Shown: in pieces, positions 20,890-30,047 of the stretch
Layout: each line of letters begins with the position of its first letter
Numbering within the stretch: position 1 is the stretch's first letter
NCBI GenBank assembly: GCA_009667805.1
Contig: CM019069.1
Location: 97,313,204 to 97,377,203 of the forward strand
DNA: 64,000 nt
Source: Leptobrachium leishanense
Lineage: Eukaryota > Chordata > Amphibia > Anura > Megophryidae
Reading direction: 5' to 3'
Notes under the pieces: model-generated
The model's database searches: none
Told to the model about the DNA's origin: nothing
What the model saw: the letters and a program-made list of their open reading frames with translations, nothing else
Program-made: the position numbers and the translations under genes

Positions 20890-22560
20890 GCATTTAAGAA
20901 TTTTATTTCGAATAAAGAGTCATAAAGTGACCAACAGTGATGACCACGCAGGGTCAAAAATTGAGCATCAGACAATAAACAGATCAGGAAGTAAAGGGGG
21001 GGGGAAGAGGCACTCAATAAACAGCACATGAATTAAGAAGAAAAAGGGAGGAAAAGGGGCAAGGATCTCAGCATCAGGTAGCAATGAACCTAAAGAAACT
21101 CCATAATAAGAAAACAAGCACGGTCACGGTATGATGGAAAAGAAGAAAAAAAAAAAGGGTGAAAATGTACGGTAGTGGTCATTACCGTGACTCTCCCTGC
21201 ACGCTCCCAGTTAACCCGCAGGATAACGGGAGGCCAAAGAGGACAATATGTCACGTGACCTGGGCACTCAGGGGCCAATAAAGACGGACAGAGCCATGGT
21301 AGCCGTCTTCGTGGCACACCCCGAGTCGTCCCAAAAAAAAGGGGGAGGGAGGGGCAAAAAGGAAAAAATTAAATGACAATCAGCAAGGTGACAAGCGACA
21401 AAATGACTGTCGAAAACCAGCATAATGTGCTACTTGAAAAACATCAGTAAAGTAATCCCGGCGAAGAAGTCTCAGGGGGCCGATACGGTCAGACTCCTGT
21501 TCAGAGGAAGGGCCACACGTCATCAGCCCGGATCCAAGCATAGAGGACCTGCATCCATATTTCCACGACAAGCAGGCGCCGTGGCGTTCAGAGGACGTCC
21601 GCCGACGTCTAGTAGGGTCCGAGCTTCGTCCGGCGTGGTCACTGAGTGCATAGTCCCATCATGCAATATCATCAAGGAGCCAGATGGGCCCCGACGATAT
21701 CGGAGTCTCCGCTCTCTCATGTGGGTCGTCACGTCACGAAAACGGCGACGTGCCGTCAGGGCGAGAAACGATAAGTCCCGATAGATGGTTATCCGCATAT
21801 CATTGTAAGCCAGCGACGGGACATTTCCTGCTTTCTTAACCACCTTAGCATGGGCAGAGGCATCAGTAGTGACAGCAATAACGTCCCCGGGAGCGGCGAC
21901 AGGCGCAGCAGCCGCCTTATGCACTCGGAAGGCCGTATTAACCGGCACAGGGGAGTCCGGAGGTAGATTCAGCAGCATGGCCACCAGGCCCAAAACACAT
22001 AGCAGCAAAGCTTCATCACGTATAGTTTCAGGGATCCCCCTAACCCGCAAATTGCGGCGGTGGTGTCTAGTCTCCAAGTCCAGAACCATGGCCGACAAGG
22101 TCGTGACTTGTTTCTGTAATTCTTCCAACTGGGTCTGGGCTCTCGGCCTCTCCTCCTCCAGTACCGACAGACGGGCTCCCATAGACAAAGAACCAGACGA
22201 AATGGCCGCAATTTCAGTTCTGACCTGATTAAGGTCAGATGCCCTCAGATCCTCGTATAGTTGCCGGATGTCATCTTTAGTCGACAGCTGCGTGAGTGGG
22301 GTATCAGACACCACCAGACTGCGACAGGGTGGGCCAACCGGGGACACAGGTACCTCCAGAGTCTTCTCTCGAGACTGACGCCCTGGACCGGTCAGCGATG
22401 CCCCCAGGGAGATCCGAATATCCGGCTGAGCGGCCGCTGCCAAACCTTCCAGCCGCTTGCTTTTTTCCCCCCATCCCAGCCGAGGAGCAGGCCTCAAACA
22501 AAAATGGCCGCCGGCCAAATACCTCAGTCACAACAACCTCCCCCCCCAACACACTACAGT
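20890..22560 (-). mobile_element. ORF1-only L1-type element (HAL1-like), copy 1
   Basis: It has the same layout as the complete copy at 59384-61458: an L1-type ORF1, then a 3' UTR, and no ORF2. The 3' end lies near 20890 (TTTTATTTCG on the + strand). The 5' end is truncated near 22560. No target duplication was found. Confidence 0.7.
21523..22480 (-). pseudogene. L1-type ORF1 protein, start codon lost (copy 1)
   Basis: L1 ORF1 proteins are RNA-binding chaperones that form trimers through a coiled coil. The frame is open for over 300 codons. It has a coiled-coil region (ARLSVLEEERPRAQTQLEEL, LSAMVLDLETRHHRRN), the RRM entry RNLRVRGIPETIRDEA, and the C-terminal domain with MRITIYRDLSFLALTARRRF and PDEARTLLDVG. 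The ATG used in the sister copy (61210) is out of frame here because of an extra G in the run near 22470, so a proper start is missing. Similarity to the sister copy is high along the whole length. Confidence 0.82.
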
Positions 22561-22769
22561 ACACAGTGCCAAAAGAAATCCAGCATTGTAATTTCATCTA
22601 CATACATCAAATATCACAATTTTCACGAATACGTAAAATCACAAAAAAGAAGAGCTATGGCAAAAATGCATGTACTATGAGTCCTGAAAATGCAAAGTTA
22701 TACACATTGCATGAAAAAAGGACTAGATCAATCAATGTATTTCTGTGCACATTAGAACATGCAAGCACA

Positions 22770-22829
22770 TTATTATTATTATTATTATTATACAGGATTT
22801 ATGTCGCCAACAGTTTTTCGTAGCGCTTT
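22770..22829 (-). repeat. Retroelement 3' tail ending in (AAT)n
   Basis: On the minus strand, GTAAAGCGCTACGAAAAAC and ATAAATCCTG are followed by (AAT)n. Such tails end L2-like LINEs and their SINEs. It abuts the Harbinger Myb gene fragment. Confidence 0.6.
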
Positions 22830-23178
22830 ACAATATAACATGACACTTACGTTTGGCTATGACACGCTGGATGTGCCTCAATTGCTCCTCCTCACGTGTC
22901 TTAAGGTCAGACCAGCGTTTCTGCAGCTGGTCGTTACTACGGTCCTTACCGAACATTTCCAGGAGGGTGGTGTGGACCTTAGCAAGGATACAGTCCTTGC
23001 GGACATTGTTCTTCCTGCCGTAAGGGCTCTTACGGCAGTCATAGTCACGCTTCTCGAAGATGCGGACCAGCTCCACCATCTCCTCAAATGCTATGTTGCT
23101 GGCCTGCTTCTTCCTGGGTGTCTCTGGGGTGGAAGGGGATGACGTGTCCAAATAGGACTCTCTTTGAGTTTGAGCCAT
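22828..23178 (-). pseudogene. Harbinger-type Myb/SANT-like protein, 5' exon
   Basis: PIF/Harbinger elements carry a transposase and a separate Myb-like protein that helps bring it to DNA. ATG 23178 opens MAQTQRESYLDTSSPSTPET. The trihelix Myb-like domain covers about residues 30-105: ASNIAFEEMVELVRIFEKRD, RKDCILAKVHTTLLEMFGKD and LQKRWSDLKTREEEQLRHIQ. Near the end, GTAAGT (22850-22845 on the minus strand) is a strong splice donor, so the frame after AKRK is probably intron. The rest of the gene and the transposase are missing; an (AAT)n retroelement tail lies immediately downstream. The upstream 23180-23640 stretch may be the same element's non-coding end. Confidence 0.7.
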
Positions 23179-23530
23179 AATGGGATGATTTTTTTTTGGT
23201 CTGTCCAAAAAATTGTCAAACTCTACAATGGCTCCGTAAAGTTTATGACAGGCCATAATGGAGACGGACATCCACGCGCATGCGCGAACCGCGGACAAAA
23301 AAGATCCGACTACGACAGAAATATCGTATTGACAGAATTATCGTATTAACAGAGTTATCGTATCGACAGAAATATCGGATCATTGGAAATAACATATAGG
23401 CAGTCAGATTTTCTAACGGTCAGGGTGAGGATGCTGGACAGCAACAGTGCTATCCAGCGTGCTGATGGTTAGAAAATTGTAATGTATATACATTTAACGG
23501 CCGCACAGACTTACTCGATCCACAGTTCTG

Positions 23531-23624
23531 ATGTGAAACATCGAGACTTTGGATAGATTTCGACTATCCGAAAGTTAAAAAAATGAAATACTCGAAATCT
23601 ATTCAAAGTCCCGATGTTTCACAT
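23531..23624. repeat. 33-bp inverted repeat
   Basis: ATGTGAAACATCGAGACTTT continues to 23563 and pairs with 23592-23624, with about two mismatches and a 28-base spacer. Nearby are three short tandem units with TATCGTAT and ACAGAA (23325-23375) and a second small inverted pair (TTTTCTAAC at 23409, GTTAGAAAA at 23468). Confidence 0.8.
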
Positions 23625-23639
23625 TGGGACGTCGGATAG

Positions 23640-23775
23640 AGTAAATTCTGGAGTTAATCCCATAGTTGCCACCAATGGTGGAGATAGGGGGTTCATTGGA
23701 ACTCCCTATCTCCTGATCCGTGGCACCTAGGGGTTAATGTTTGGTATTGTTGGATTGGCCAGAAGTTAATAAAGT
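23640..23775 (-). mobile_element. piggyBac-like element fragment
   Basis: TAGTTGCCACCAATGGTGGA, GATAGGGGGTTCATTGGAAC and the TTTGGTATTGTTGGATTGGC block match, in reverse order, the hairpin section of the copy at 27527-28674. Only about 135 bases remain. Confidence 0.7.
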
Positions 23776-24100
23776 GTTGTGGATTTTTGCAGATCAATTT
23801 GGAAGCCTGAGACTTCATCAAATAGTGAAAAGGTAAATTTTTTAGTGAGCACGTGGATTGGGTTATGCAGGTAAAGCTAAGCAAGACGAATTAAGAGGTT
23901 GAATACCAGATTAAAAAGAAGCAGGGAGAGGGGACAGCCTTGTCTCACTCCTCTGCCGATGCATTTTGGATCAGAGGTCGTGGAATTGATGAGGAGGGTG
24001 GTAGTGGGATTATGGCTATAAAGTCTTTATTAGGGGGGGGGTGTCTAACTGCTGAGGAGAGTGGTTGTCTTTTTGGTGTGCTCCAGGCCGTGTTACCTGA
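23776..24100 (-). mobile_element. L1 reverse transcriptase fragment
   Basis: On the minus strand, 23970-23920 reads SDPKCIGRGVRQGCPLSLC, containing RT motif B (RQGCPLSP in the L1 family). Downstream, LICKNPQHFINF and similar words continue with stops. The flanks are too decayed to place. Confidence 0.6.
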
Positions 24101-24129
24101 AACGGGTTATCACGATCGTTTTGCTACCC

Positions 24130-25083
24130 TGACCCACTCTCCCCAGTTTGCTGGCTAAGGTACCCATGATCACCCTGCTTTGATTTGGGGACGGCTGCAG
24201 TGTGGTGGCAGATCGTTTGGGCCCACTTCTTTTGTGACCTGTCAGACGCGGCAGCCATTTTGAGGCCTATACCTGGGAACTTCTACTCTGCTCTCTGTCC
24301 CTGTGGCGCCTACTCACCACCATGAGTAAGAAGGTGAAGAAAACTGGTGGGGTGGAAGGACCTCGCCTTCTGGACATCAGAGTATCTCATGGAGTGGGGC
24401 GTGAGGGGGGGAAGCGGAATCGCCACAGAGATATACCTCCTTCCTCTGAGTCCTCGGATGAGGCATCTGGACCCCCCTCGGTGGTATCAGGGACTGGTGC
24501 CCCGAAGTTGCAACCTGTCCGGCCTCTTACTGCCAAGGACTTGCATAAAGTTATGGAGGATTTCCGAAACCTCTGGGGCCAAGACCTGCTGGAGTTGAGA
24601 GCTGCGTCGGAGACTTTGCAGCTCCGGATTGAGGAGGTCCTTACGCGTACCCTAGAGGCTGAGAAGGTACAGTTGGCTTTGGATGCCCGGGTGGATGATA
24701 TCCAGAAGCAGGTCAGCAAGCTGAACTCGGCGGTGATAGTTTTGGAAACCCAACACCGTCGCCGGAACCTTCGCTTACGAGGGGTTCCTGAGACTGTGAC
24801 TGCGGAGGGCCTTTACTAATATGTCCTGGGTTTGGTGACCCACCTGCTACCGAATTGCGATAGATCAGAGGACCCACTGGTAGTATCGGCTACTCGCATC
24901 AGATGGGCGGCTATGGCCCCGGAGGCTGCTCCCCGTGATGTTATCTTGGTGATGAGGGACGTAGCTGTTCACTCCCTGCTGTTTCGGTCTCTTGGCCCCA
25001 AATTCACCGTCAGAGACAACAGGAACAAGTCTATTCTAGAGTATGATGAGTGGGGGTGAGAATGAAAGGTAAAATTGTGTTTC
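24130..25083 (+). mobile_element. L1-type LINE, 5' UTR and ORF1 portion
   Basis: A 5' UTR-like segment (24130-24321, with GCAGCCATTTTGAGGCC) precedes ORF1. The element continues after the hAT inserted at 25092: CCCGGGTG is repeated at 26267-26274 and the ORF1-like sequence resumes for about 60 bases to 26338 (VLEPPHIE). Confidence 0.7.
24322..25059 (+). pseudogene. L1-type ORF1 protein, interrupted
   Basis: ATG 24322 opens MSKKVKKTGGVEGP. The N-terminal part is acidic and Ser-rich (PPSSESSDEASGPP). A coiled coil follows (LRAASETLQLRIEEVL, LDARVDDIQKQVSKLNSAVI), then the RRM entry HRRRNLRLRGVPETVTAEG. TAA at 24817-24819 stops the frame. It resumes in frame with YVLGLVTHLL and PRDVILVMRDVAVHSLLFR, ending in a shifted stop at 25059. 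It is related to, but distinct from, the ORF1 proteins at 21523 and 60251. The C-terminal domain is interrupted by the hAT at 25092. Confidence 0.75.
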
Positions 25084-25091
25084 CCCGGGTG

Positions 25092-26266
25092 CAGGGCCGG
25101 CCCAAGCCACTGTGCTGCCTGGAGCGAAGGATGAATTGCTGCCACCCACCCCCCAAAAAAACATGGTGTGCATGAGCATATCACAGAGCGCCACATATCA
25201 CTGCCGACTGTCCCACACATCCACATACCGTCACACACATGCGGTCACACACACATAACACAACCGGTAATGGGGAGACGCAGAGTATTAATGACTCCGG
25301 AGGGCACAGAGTTACTGTCGATTAGATTTCACAGGGTGTTCCTTTAAATAGGAAGTGCTTCACTGAAGGTATGAAAGAAATTAGGAAAATGCTCGTTTTT
25401 TCACTATGATTTAATAATTCAGGGAATACTGGGGGGGGGGGTAAAAGCCATAAAGCGGCATTAAAACATGCGGCGTCCCAGTCATTTCTGTAATTCCATC
25501 AAACCCTGGCAGCTCCATACTTAAACCCCCCCCCCCCAGTTTAGAAAGGTAAAAATTTTATTTATTTATTTTAGCAAAGTCACTCAGGCCTTGCCAGGCC
25601 AGTGAAAAGCAGATCCCCCAGCTATTAACAACTAACTACAGCTCCCATCATGCTGAGCGGGCTGCAAGGAAGCTGCATATTGTCTTCAATCTGGGCCTGT
25701 GCAGCCCTCAATCGGCAGCTCCCTCAGGACTCTGGGATAGGGTCTGTCCAGGCCTTCCCTCAACCAGGACAGAGGAGATGGCAGTGCTTTATGGGGGCAG
25801 CAACATGTCTCAGTGAGGAGGGAAGGGCGGGAGGGGAACCACCATAACACACACGGGGGGGGGCACAGAGTCTCCTGTATGAAATCAAGCCAGGCCTACC
25901 TCCTTAGCAGCCTCATGGTTCCCCGGGATTCATTTAAAGGCTCGCGCTTGCCTACGCCATCAGAGCCCTGCCGCGCGTGTCACGTGACAGGCTCTAAACA
26001 CCGCGTTCCATCTCACAGGAGCACTGCGCTGCAGGAGAGACCACAGACAGGCTGCATCGCTGGTAAAACTTAAGCTAATGCCCTCCATGCCCGCTGAAAG
26101 GGGCAGTCACGTGCTGAAGGGGCAGGCGCGTCTTGGGTTTCAACGGAACACTGTCCTGCAGCCGTGTCCGGACTGGTGGCCTTTGAAAGAGCATCAAAAT
26201 GCTGCACCTGACAAAGTGCTGCCTGGAGCGGTTGCTCCACCCTGCTCCATGGACGGGCCGGCCCTG
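25092..26266. mobile_element. Non-autonomous hAT element in an L1 ORF1
   Basis: A perfect 8-bp duplication, CCCGGGTG at 25084-25091 and 26267-26274, flanks 12-bp inverted termini CAGGGCCGGCCC. No transposase is encoded. CCTGGAGCG occurs near both ends. ACTACAGCTCCCATCATGC at 25635-25653 resembles the words in the fold-back element at 20340. Confidence 0.92.
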
Positions 26267-26344
26267 CCCGGGTGTTGGAGCCACCACACATCGAGTAGCT
26301 GCAAGTCTCTCATAAAACGGGCCAGCAGATTATCCTGAGGGGAA

Positions 26345-26500
26345 GGCACCTATTACACCGTGTAATAGGAATAAGCGCAGATGACACCTTTTTTTCTTGT
26401 TATGTTTTATACATGTTGCTGGGCTGGATACATTTGGTGGTTGCAGCTGCCCCATCGGGGAATAGGCGCGACCCCGCTCCTCCTGTATTAGGTATGTTTG
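26345..26500 (+). repeat. Dispersed repeat of unknown family, copy 1
   Basis: GTGTAATAGGAATAAGC, ATGTTGCTGGGCTGGATACA, TTTGGTGGTTGCAGC and GGGGAATAGGCGCGACC recur in the same order and orientation at 41878-42015. The two copies differ at few positions. I cannot assign a class. Confidence 0.75.
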
Positions 26501-26736
26501 ATTGTACCTCCAGCCAGGTCATCATTGCAGCATGTTCCGTTCCGTGTCTTTGTTTTTTGATCCCAAGGTGGATTTGTTTCTGGGAGGGCATAAATAAAGG
26601 CCCACCAGCCTACCTCATGACTGAAAAGCAACATAAGCAGTTATGGTTTGCTACACAGCAGCCTGTGGTTTCATTTTTGGATAGGACTCACCTTCACTAG
26701 AGGTGCCTTGACGTCAGCAGGTGAGCTTACTCTCTT
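26501..26736. other. No gene recognised
   Basis: Unassigned sequence; the open frame at 26413-26700 runs through the dispersed repeat and has no family motif. Confidence 0.45.
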
Positions 26737-27178
26737 AGGCTGGGGTCAGACGAACGCAGGGTTAACGTCCATGTATCCGCACTTTAGTACGTCCGTGGTA
26801 GCAGATGATCATGACCAATGAAGGCCCATACACGAAGTACTACCGTGCGGATGCACTACGGACACGGCAAACGGACGCAGGTTAGCAAAAACGTCGAACC
26901 GCTAGGACGGACGTGCAGAGTGCGCCACGTCCGCAACGTCTGCATAGCTTTGTTTGTGAGTGATGGAATGTGGTCAGACAGATGGCATTTATACGTCCAG
27001 CATTTTTGATGGACAAAATGTTTTCTCATTTTAATTTATTTTCCCTCCTACAGCCGTCAAAAATAACGTCAGTCACAAAAACGGACTGTGTGGCCACTAC
27101 TGCGCCTTCCATCAAAAAGTGCGTCCGTACTGCACAGGCGCACAGTCCTTAGAAAACGCGCTCGTCTGACCCTAGCCT
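26737..27178. mobile_element. Inverted-repeat element, superfamily unassigned (442 bp)
   Basis: The ends are AGGCTGGGGTCAGACGAACG and the complement of CGCTCGTCTGACCCTAGCCT, an inverted pair of about 20 bases with few mismatches. The interior is rich in ACGT/CGTCCG words. I see no clear target duplication. It codes for nothing recognisable. Confidence 0.65.
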
Positions 27179-27522
27179 GCCTTAGTGGCCATTAAGAGAA
27201 ACCAAAGCTTCTTTTTTTTAAATTTATTTTTATTTCATGCCAGCAGTTATGCGTTAAAGGTATACAGCAATTTACTGTAAATAATAAAATATAAAAACCA
27301 AACCGTACTACTCAGAAACAGGGAAATTTATTGTATATTGATACAGTAAACATTTGAACCCTGCACAGGACAATTGCTAGCTATGTGATATCTGACCCTA
27401 TTGAGGCACAGACACTGCTGCATGAAAAAAGTAACAAATCACCATTTTGATTTAAAATACATCAAAATTAAAAGTTTACTAAAAGCAAAATCAAATACCA
27501 TATAAAACTATATCATATATCA
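27179..27522. other. No gene recognised
   Basis: AT-rich sequence between two DNA elements. Confidence 0.5.
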
Positions 27523-27526
27523 TTAA

Positions 27527-28674
27527 CCCTTTCGCTGCTGAGGCTTTTCACACCTCTGTGCTGAGGTCATTTTTACCGCTTTCGCTCATCATGTTTAACC
27601 GCGTTTTGTAGCCATATTTTGATATATGACCCAGACATATTATATATCGTTCTTTCCGGCAGACTTGGCAGATTCATAATATGTCATTATTATATGTATA
27701 CGTTATGTCATGTCTGTATATTATAACAAAAAATGCAATAAAATTTGAATTTTCAATAATTTATTATGTGTAAAGTGTTTTTTTTTCACATTTTAACATG
27801 CGATCGTTTGCGGTTATATTTTGTATGGGGTGCGCTTGTTAAAAAAATTAGAAATGGGGTCTCGTTACATTTTTGTTTGGGGAAAATTTCGCTTTTTTTA
27901 ACAAACGCACCGCATACAAAAATCGTTAGTGCAGCATTATTGTTCACATTATAATTGAAATGGGAACAATATTGCTGCATTAACAAAACAAAAACAAAAA
28001 AAACTTGTTTATTTTTTTTTTAGAATTTTTCATGCTCATGTTTGGTATCGTTGGAAAGGCCATGCTCTGGCCGATCCAACGATATCAAACATTAACCCCT
28101 AGCTGCCACGGATCGGGAGATAGGGGGTGCATTGGAACCCCCTATCTTCACCATTGGTGGCAGCTAGGGGTTAACTCCAGGACTGGCGTCATCGTGCTAT
28201 GCTATGCTATGCACGATGACGCCAGTCCTCAGGGGGAGTTCCTGGAGGCTTGGCCGACATCCAAGATGTCGGCCAGCTCCAGGAGAGGATCACGATCCGG
28301 CGCTTTTCAGCGTCGATTCGTGATCCGGCTCCCCAGGGGTTAATCACAGCCACCGTTTGGAAGGGCATGCTGTGCCCTTCCAACCGGTGCCTGGATTAAC
28401 GCTCTGCTCCCTGGCGATCGGGAGGGAGAGAGGTCCGAAGGACCTCCCCCCCTCCCTTTCAGGCGCTTCCTCTGCACATGCGCGGGGGGGTGCCTGAATT
28501 AGATGTCATCGCGCCGCCATGTCATCGAGGATGTCAGCCCGCACCTGGGGGGCGCAGCAATCCACCGGAATCCGGCAGATTGCTGCTTCCTGTGCATGGA
28601 CGCGCTCAGCGCGTCCATAGCACAGGAGAACCACTTGGCTGGACGCGCTGAGCGCGTCCATAGCAGCCAAGTGG
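27527..28674. mobile_element. piggyBac-like non-autonomous element, hairpin-rich (copy 2)
   Basis: It is flanked by TTAA (27523-27526 and 28675-28678). The left end is CCCTTTCGCTGCTGAGG; the complement of the right end is CCACTTGGCTGCTATGG. It matches copy 1 over its first 500 bases (TTTCGCTCATCATGTTTAA, GACCCAGACATATTATATAT). The right half is again a chain of hairpins, but with partly different sequences: TTAACCCCTAGCTGCCAC paired with its complement (28091-28173), the ACTGGCGTCATCGTGC pair (28182-28225), and paired GGACGCGCTCAGCGCGTCC-type blocks (28598-28660). Confidence 0.8.
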
Positions 28675-28678
28675 TTAA

Positions 28679-29076
28679 AAAAAATCATAAAAGTCAATGT
28701 AAAAAAAGAGAATGGATTTCGCTATTTTTGGTCTGTCAGAGAGCTGCTGCAGACTGTTTGATACAGGAAAACTTTGGAATGGTGCATCTTCCAGATTATA
28801 ACATTTCACAAAGTGCCAGTGTTACAAACAAAAGTGAAAATCGCCACTATTGCAGCACCGACAAACACCGACACCCCACAAAGCAAAATCCAAAGAGCAA
28901 CAGAAGCTGCACCGTTACGGTTTCGATCCCACCCTCGTGAAACCCCGGTGTCCGCCGGTGCCGCAACACCAAACGATTTCTTTTTTCAAGTGTTTGAATC
29001 ACCAGCAAACACTGGCGCTTTGTAAATAACCTCAAAATTTATAAAGAATACTATGATGAAATGCTAATGATGAACA
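28679..29076. other. No gene recognised
   Basis: Unassigned sequence. The frame at 28503-28940 spans an element boundary and is not credible as a gene. Confidence 0.45.
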
Positions 29077-29081
29077 CTAGG

Positions 29082-30042
29082 TGTGACGAAATCCGCTACT
29101 CAGCTGGAGTAGATTCGCCATTAACTCCATCCTTGCCTTGGAGCACTGGGAGGTAGCATGCCAACCGAGGCGTCTGCCCTGGATGCAGTGATTTAAGAGG
29201 GCATCAATCCGCTGCTTGTCTCTGCCTGGATCCGAGAATACCGATGCTCTGTGAGAATAGCCCTGTATCTCTCCCCAATCACTTAGTCGAGACAAAAGTG
29301 TAGGTTGAAGGTAAATCAGAGTGTATTTAGAATGGGAACAGACAGTGCTTATATACATTATACAGCCATGCACAGACTTTCCGCCAACCCCACCAGTTCT
29401 GATTGGTTGGTTCCAAAACCACTGCAGGCTTCCTTCAGGTCCTCTTCAGGCTTCACTTTGGTCCACTGGTTGTATGCAGATGAAGTCTTGACTCCACAGT
29501 GACCACACACAGTGATTTACATAACCCTTTGTAAAGGGAATCAGATAGTGGGTGGCTGAGACAATGGTGACTCTCAACCTTTCAGACATGTAAACAGATA
29601 CCCAAAGAGAAAGCACTCTTGCATAATCCACAAGTTACTCAAACCTATTGTACATTCTATACGAAGGAAAGCATTTGCCACTAGCAGCAGGTAGCATCTT
29701 TAAAAAAAAAAACATTTACCTAAAGAAATATAAGTCTATTTAAAACTAAAAATTAGAAATCTACAATACATTTAAAACCACACAATTTAACTGAACATAA
29801 AGTATTTTGGAGTTTGAAGCGTGGAGCGCTACGTCAGGGACTGATACTTTGTAGCAAGCATGTACTCCATGGTTACTAGCAGGATCGGTGCAGGGGAAAA
29901 ACATGATTAATTCGAAGTCTAGCAACAGTTTTACACTAAATCTAACAAGGGAATTAGTTCCTATAAATAAAGCGTAAACGAAATATAACAAAATAAGAAT
30001 GAAATTAAACTAAATAAATCCTGTGGCGGCCGATCCGTCACA
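29082..30042. mobile_element. Solo LTR of a retrovirus-like or Gypsy-like element
   Basis: It starts TGTGACG and ends CGTCACA, giving TG...CA termini in a 7-bp inverted pair, flanked by a 5-bp duplication CTAGG (29077-29081 and 30043-30047). At 961 bp with no internal gag or pol sequence, it is what remains after recombination between two LTRs. TTATATAC near 29350 and AATAAA near 29966 would fit + orientation, but the minus strand also has a TATATAAG, so orientation is open. Confidence 0.8.
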
Positions 30043-30047
30043 CTAGG

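Noticed and set aside
20604..21031. Host exon with GC-rich sequence
   Set aside because: No splice signals in a consistent frame; the region is better explained as part of an LTR and the 3' end of the ORF1-only element.
22304..22823. 175-codon + strand open frame
   Set aside because: It is antisense to the L1-type ORF1 and its 5' UTR and then runs into low-complexity sequence.
28503..28940. 145-codon open frame as a gene
   Set aside because: It crosses the right end of the piggyBac-like element and has no recognisable domain.
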